DNA of 7,178 bases, from positions 1 through 7,178 of the forward strand of contig JAUNSE010000101.1 of the NCBI GenBank assembly GCA_030539415.1, read 5' to 3'. Position 1 is the stretch's first letter; every line of letters begins with the position of its first letter. Shown here in pieces: positions 5,825 through 7,178 of this stretch. The notes under the pieces were generated by a model that searched no databases, had not been told where the DNA came from, and saw only the letters and a list, made by a program, of their open reading frames with translations. Origin of the DNA: Desulfovibrionaceae bacterium. Its GTDB lineage: Bacteria > Desulfobacterota > Desulfovibrionia > Desulfovibrionales > Desulfovibrionaceae. The translations under genes were made by a program, and so were the position numbers.

Positions 5825-5853
5825 GGGGACCTCTTGCCATTTTTCCAAAACTT

Positions 5854-5870
5854 GTTATTTTCAAAATAAC
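5854..5870. promoter_or_regulatory. Perfect AT-rich palindrome, probable Rrf2 operator
   Basis: GTTATTTT (5854-5861) and AAAATAAC (5863-5870) mirror each other perfectly around a single C. The site lies 30 bp upstream of the Rrf2 start codon and covers the predicted start of transcription, the usual place for autorepression. Odd-centred AT-rich palindromes fit operators of Rrf2-family dimers. Confidence 0.65.
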
Positions 5871-5872
5871 AT

Positions 5873-5878
5873 TTTATA
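5873..5878 (-). promoter_or_regulatory. -10 box of the Rrf2 gene
   Basis: Minus-strand TATAAA (5878-5873) is a good -10 candidate, giving a start near 5866 inside the palindrome. No acceptable -35 is found at 16-18 nt (sequence near GGTCGG), so this promoter may be weak or use other contacts. Confidence 0.4.
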
Positions 5879-5883
5879 AACAC

Positions 5884-5903
5884 CCGGCCGATGCACCGAC
5901 CGG
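5884..5903. repeat. Imperfect GC-rich hairpin
   Basis: CCGGCCG (5884-5890) pairs with CGACCGG (5897-5903) with one mismatch around a 6-nt loop. On the minus strand it is followed by GTGTTTATAAAAT. It could stop transcription coming from the transposase gene before it reaches the regulator, or it may simply lie in a divergent control region. Confidence 0.35.
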
Positions 5904-5925
5904 CTCGAGGGAAAGGATAAGGCTT

Positions 5926-5964
5926 ATGACAAAAAAAGAAGGCTCTGTTAAATCAGGTTGTTGA
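5926..5964 (+). pseudogene. 5' remnant of a gene divergent from the Rrf2 regulator, cut by the insertion sequence
   Basis: A plus-strand ATG at 5926 follows a good ribosome site (GAAAGGA, 5911-5917, 8 nt spacing; AAGG also at 5919-5922). It begins MTKKE, then runs into the presumed insertion-sequence end at 5941 and stops at TGA 5962-5964 after 12 codons. The most economical reading is that a gene transcribed away from the regulator was interrupted after codon 5. Its identity cannot be told from five residues. Alternatively this is a chance start codon. Confidence 0.4.
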
Positions 5965-5966
5965 TT
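5941..5966. repeat. Presumed left terminal region of the insertion sequence
   Basis: It starts GGCTCTGTTAAATCAGG. Inside it, AAATCA (5950-5955) and TGATTT (5962-5967) form a small inverted repeat that overlaps the transposase stop codon. The matching right terminal repeat is outside the window, so the exact end is not proven. Confidence 0.45.
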
Positions 5967-7157
5967 TTAGAAGGGTTCGTTCTCGAGGATCGGTGGGATA
6001 GCTTCCTCAGTCTGCGGAGGAATACTCCGTCCTTTCTGGTTCTTCTTCAGCTTGCATCGGGCCAATTCCTCCTTTTCGACCATCACCTTCATCACCTCCG
6101 GCAGATTCGGCACTTGACGGGTCGACGTGAGCGGAACTGCCGGACGAGCTGAGACTTCGCGCGTCCTCGAGCAGACGTTGTGAAGCAGGAGCGCTTCCTT
6201 GGCATCTTTGAGAGGGCGTCGGTCGCCAATCCGGAAATGGAACACCCTGTGCCATACCATGTAGTTGCGCAAGTATTTGGTGGCAACTCCATGAAATGGC
6301 CCTAGAAATTCTTTTATCGATTGGTGAAGTTGGTTAGCGTTCTGAATGTGATAGATACCACGCTTGATCTTACCGCCCTTTAACCGCACCAGATCAAGGT
6401 TGTTGTTCGTCGCCAGGAGTCGGTATGAGCTGCTCTTGTCGGTGCAGAGTACAGATTTAGGTTGGATGTCCGTCCCGATGGCATCGATAATGTCGGACGC
6501 GCTTGGCACGCCGAGGTTGGAGACTACGGCATTGGTGTCATTCTCGCGGTCGATGGCGGTAACAACGCAAACCTTGTTAAGGGAATTGCCACGTTGAACG
6601 GAAGTATGGCCACGACGATGCGGTTCGCGAGGCATCTTGAAGCCGTCGGCAGTGTGATTGCCCTTGAAGGACAAATCAAGAAACGTCTCGTCAGCTTCAA
6701 CGATGCCGTCCAGGTCCGCAGTCGGTTGTGAAGCAGCAAGGATGTCGAGAATGCGGTGTCGCATCAGGAACGATGTTCGCAAAGAGACCCCGCATTCTTT
6801 CGCGCTCTCTCGCAGTGAAAGATGCTGCTTCATGCAGACCAAATAGGCCGGCAGAAGGTCCGGATTCTTGGCGTGGGCATAGATGGTTTTGGTCGTCGCT
6901 GTGAAGGTCTTGCGGCAGTCGTTGCAGCGGTAGCGCTGAGCGCCTTGATGGCTATGGCCGAAGCGCACGATGTTCCGCCCTTGGCAATGAGGGCAGAAAC
7001 GACCCTGGGCAAAACGCTTTTCGGCCACATCATCGTGGAGATTGAGCAATGATGCTTTGCCTTTGCCGGACGTAAACTGAGAAATGACGAAGGCTCTGTC
7101 GCTGGGGCTCAATTCTGCGAGAGCTTCCACCACTTCAAATTTCGAGAGTTTCGCCAT
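5967..7157 (-). CDS. IS1595-family (ISXO2-like) transposase
   Basis: This intact 396-residue protein should catalyse cut-and-paste movement of its element. ATG 7157 follows a perfect AAGGAGG (7171-7165) at 7 nt. An N-terminal zinc ribbon has Cys55, Cys58, Cys78 and Cys81 (CPHC, CNDC). A helix-turn-helix-like region (LSLRESAKECGVSLRTSFLMRH) follows. The ISXO2-type DDE-like domain shows IVEADETF with Asp156, LCTDKSSSY with Asp240, and HIQNANQLHQSIKEFL after 270, where the third catalytic residue (Asn rather than Glu in much of this family) and the following Lys are expected. YMVWHRVFHFRIG is a typical family block. The C-terminal tail from about 335 is variable, rich in Pro, Glu and Lys. There are no frameshifts, so it may be active. 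Its transcription points toward the Rrf2 regulator. Confidence 0.93.
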   Translation of the reverse strand: MAKLSKFEVVEALAELSPSDRAFVISQFTSGKGKASLLNLHDDVAEKRFAQGRFCPHCQGRNIVRFGHSHQGAQRYRCNDCRKTFTATTKTIYAHAKNPDLLPAYLVCMKQHLSLRESAKECGVSLRTSFLMRHRILDILAASQPTADLDGIVEADETFLDLSFKGNHTADGFKMPREPHRRGHTSVQRGNSLNKVCVVTAIDRENDTNAVVSNLGVPSASDIIDAIGTDIQPKSVLCTDKSSSYRLLATNNNLDLVRLKGGKIKRGIYHIQNANQLHQSIKEFLGPFHGVATKYLRNYMVWHRVFHFRIGDRRPLKDAKEALLLHNVCSRTREVSARPAVPLTSTRQVPNLPEVMKVMVEKEELARCKLKKNQKGRSIPPQTEEAIPPILENEPF

Positions 7158-7164
7158 AGCGCCG

Positions 7165-7171
7165 CCTCCTT
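7165..7171 (-). promoter_or_regulatory. Transposase ribosome binding site
   Basis: Minus-strand AAGGAGG lies 7 nt before the ATG at 7157, an unusually perfect site that fixes the start codon. Confidence 0.8.
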
Positions 7172-7178
7172 ACGGACA

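Larger units (their letters stand above)
5941..7178 (-). mobile_element. IS1595-family (ISXO2-like) insertion sequence, right end off the window
   Basis: A single transposase gene with intact domains fills the stretch. The proposed left end is GGCTCTGTTAAATC at 5941, 26 bp beyond the transposase stop codon, where compact elements of this family carry their terminal inverted repeat. The left boundary was placed from this spacing and from the break in the small reading frame at 5926. The right terminal repeat is not visible: the window ends 21 bp upstream of the transposase start codon. The family makes 8-bp target duplications; the left copy would be AAAAAGAA (5933-5940). Confidence 0.75.

Noticed and set aside
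5825..5848. TTG start at 5848 for the Rrf2 regulator
   Set aside because: ATG 5824 has AGAGG at a good distance and gives the usual family N-terminus.
1..7178. CRISPR array, tRNA or rRNA genes
   Set aside because: No regularly spaced repeats, cloverleaf-like stretch or conserved ribosomal RNA segment was seen.

Overview
The window looks like chromosomal DNA from a GC-rich, probably anaerobic Gram-negative bacterium. The Desulfovibrionaceae (Desulfobacterota) are my best guess. The reasons are GC-rich third codon positions in the core genes, two outer-membrane-type lipoproteins, a topoisomerase I with four zinc fingers, and a ferredoxin of a type I associate with hybrid-cluster-protein (hcp) loci of anaerobes. 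The assignment is inferred from protein style only; no database search was possible.

Layout, left to right. (1) Positions 2-124 hold the AT-richer C-terminal end of an unrecognised plus-strand gene. Its stop codon sits inside a perfect 12-3-12 palindrome, which also overlaps a TTGACA-17-TAGAAA minus-strand promoter. (2) Positions 125-432 have no supportable gene but contain two minus-strand terminator-like hairpins serving topA. (3) topA (433-2616, minus) encodes DNA topoisomerase I. (4) A 160-bp divergent spacer carries a good topA promoter and a weak plus-strand promoter. (5) Two tandem plus-strand lipoprotein genes (2777-3430 and 3520-4311) appear to be divergent TraT-like paralogues; the second ends in a very basic, histone-like tail. 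(6) Converging on them is a minus-strand ferredoxin-like gene (4364-5161). It is preceded by a GTGA-N6-TCAC site centred at about -41.5 from a predicted start of transcription. (7) Upstream on the same strand is an Rrf2-family regulator (5354-5824) with a perfect AT-rich palindrome over its predicted start of transcription. (8) From about 5941 to beyond the right edge lies an IS1595-family (ISXO2-like) insertion sequence with one intact transposase gene. It appears to have cut off a gene divergent from the regulator after about five codons.

How it may work together: the Rrf2 regulator and the ferredoxin look like a small redox or nitrosative-stress module with two layers of control, an Rrf2 autoregulatory palindrome and a CRP/FNR-type activator site. 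The insertion sequence seems to have removed the regulator's divergent partner, which may have been its original target. The lipoprotein pair is a separate envelope unit. The most unusual observations are the basic-tailed TraT-like lipoprotein, the class II-positioned CRP/FNR-like site, and the insertion in the regulator's divergent promoter region.
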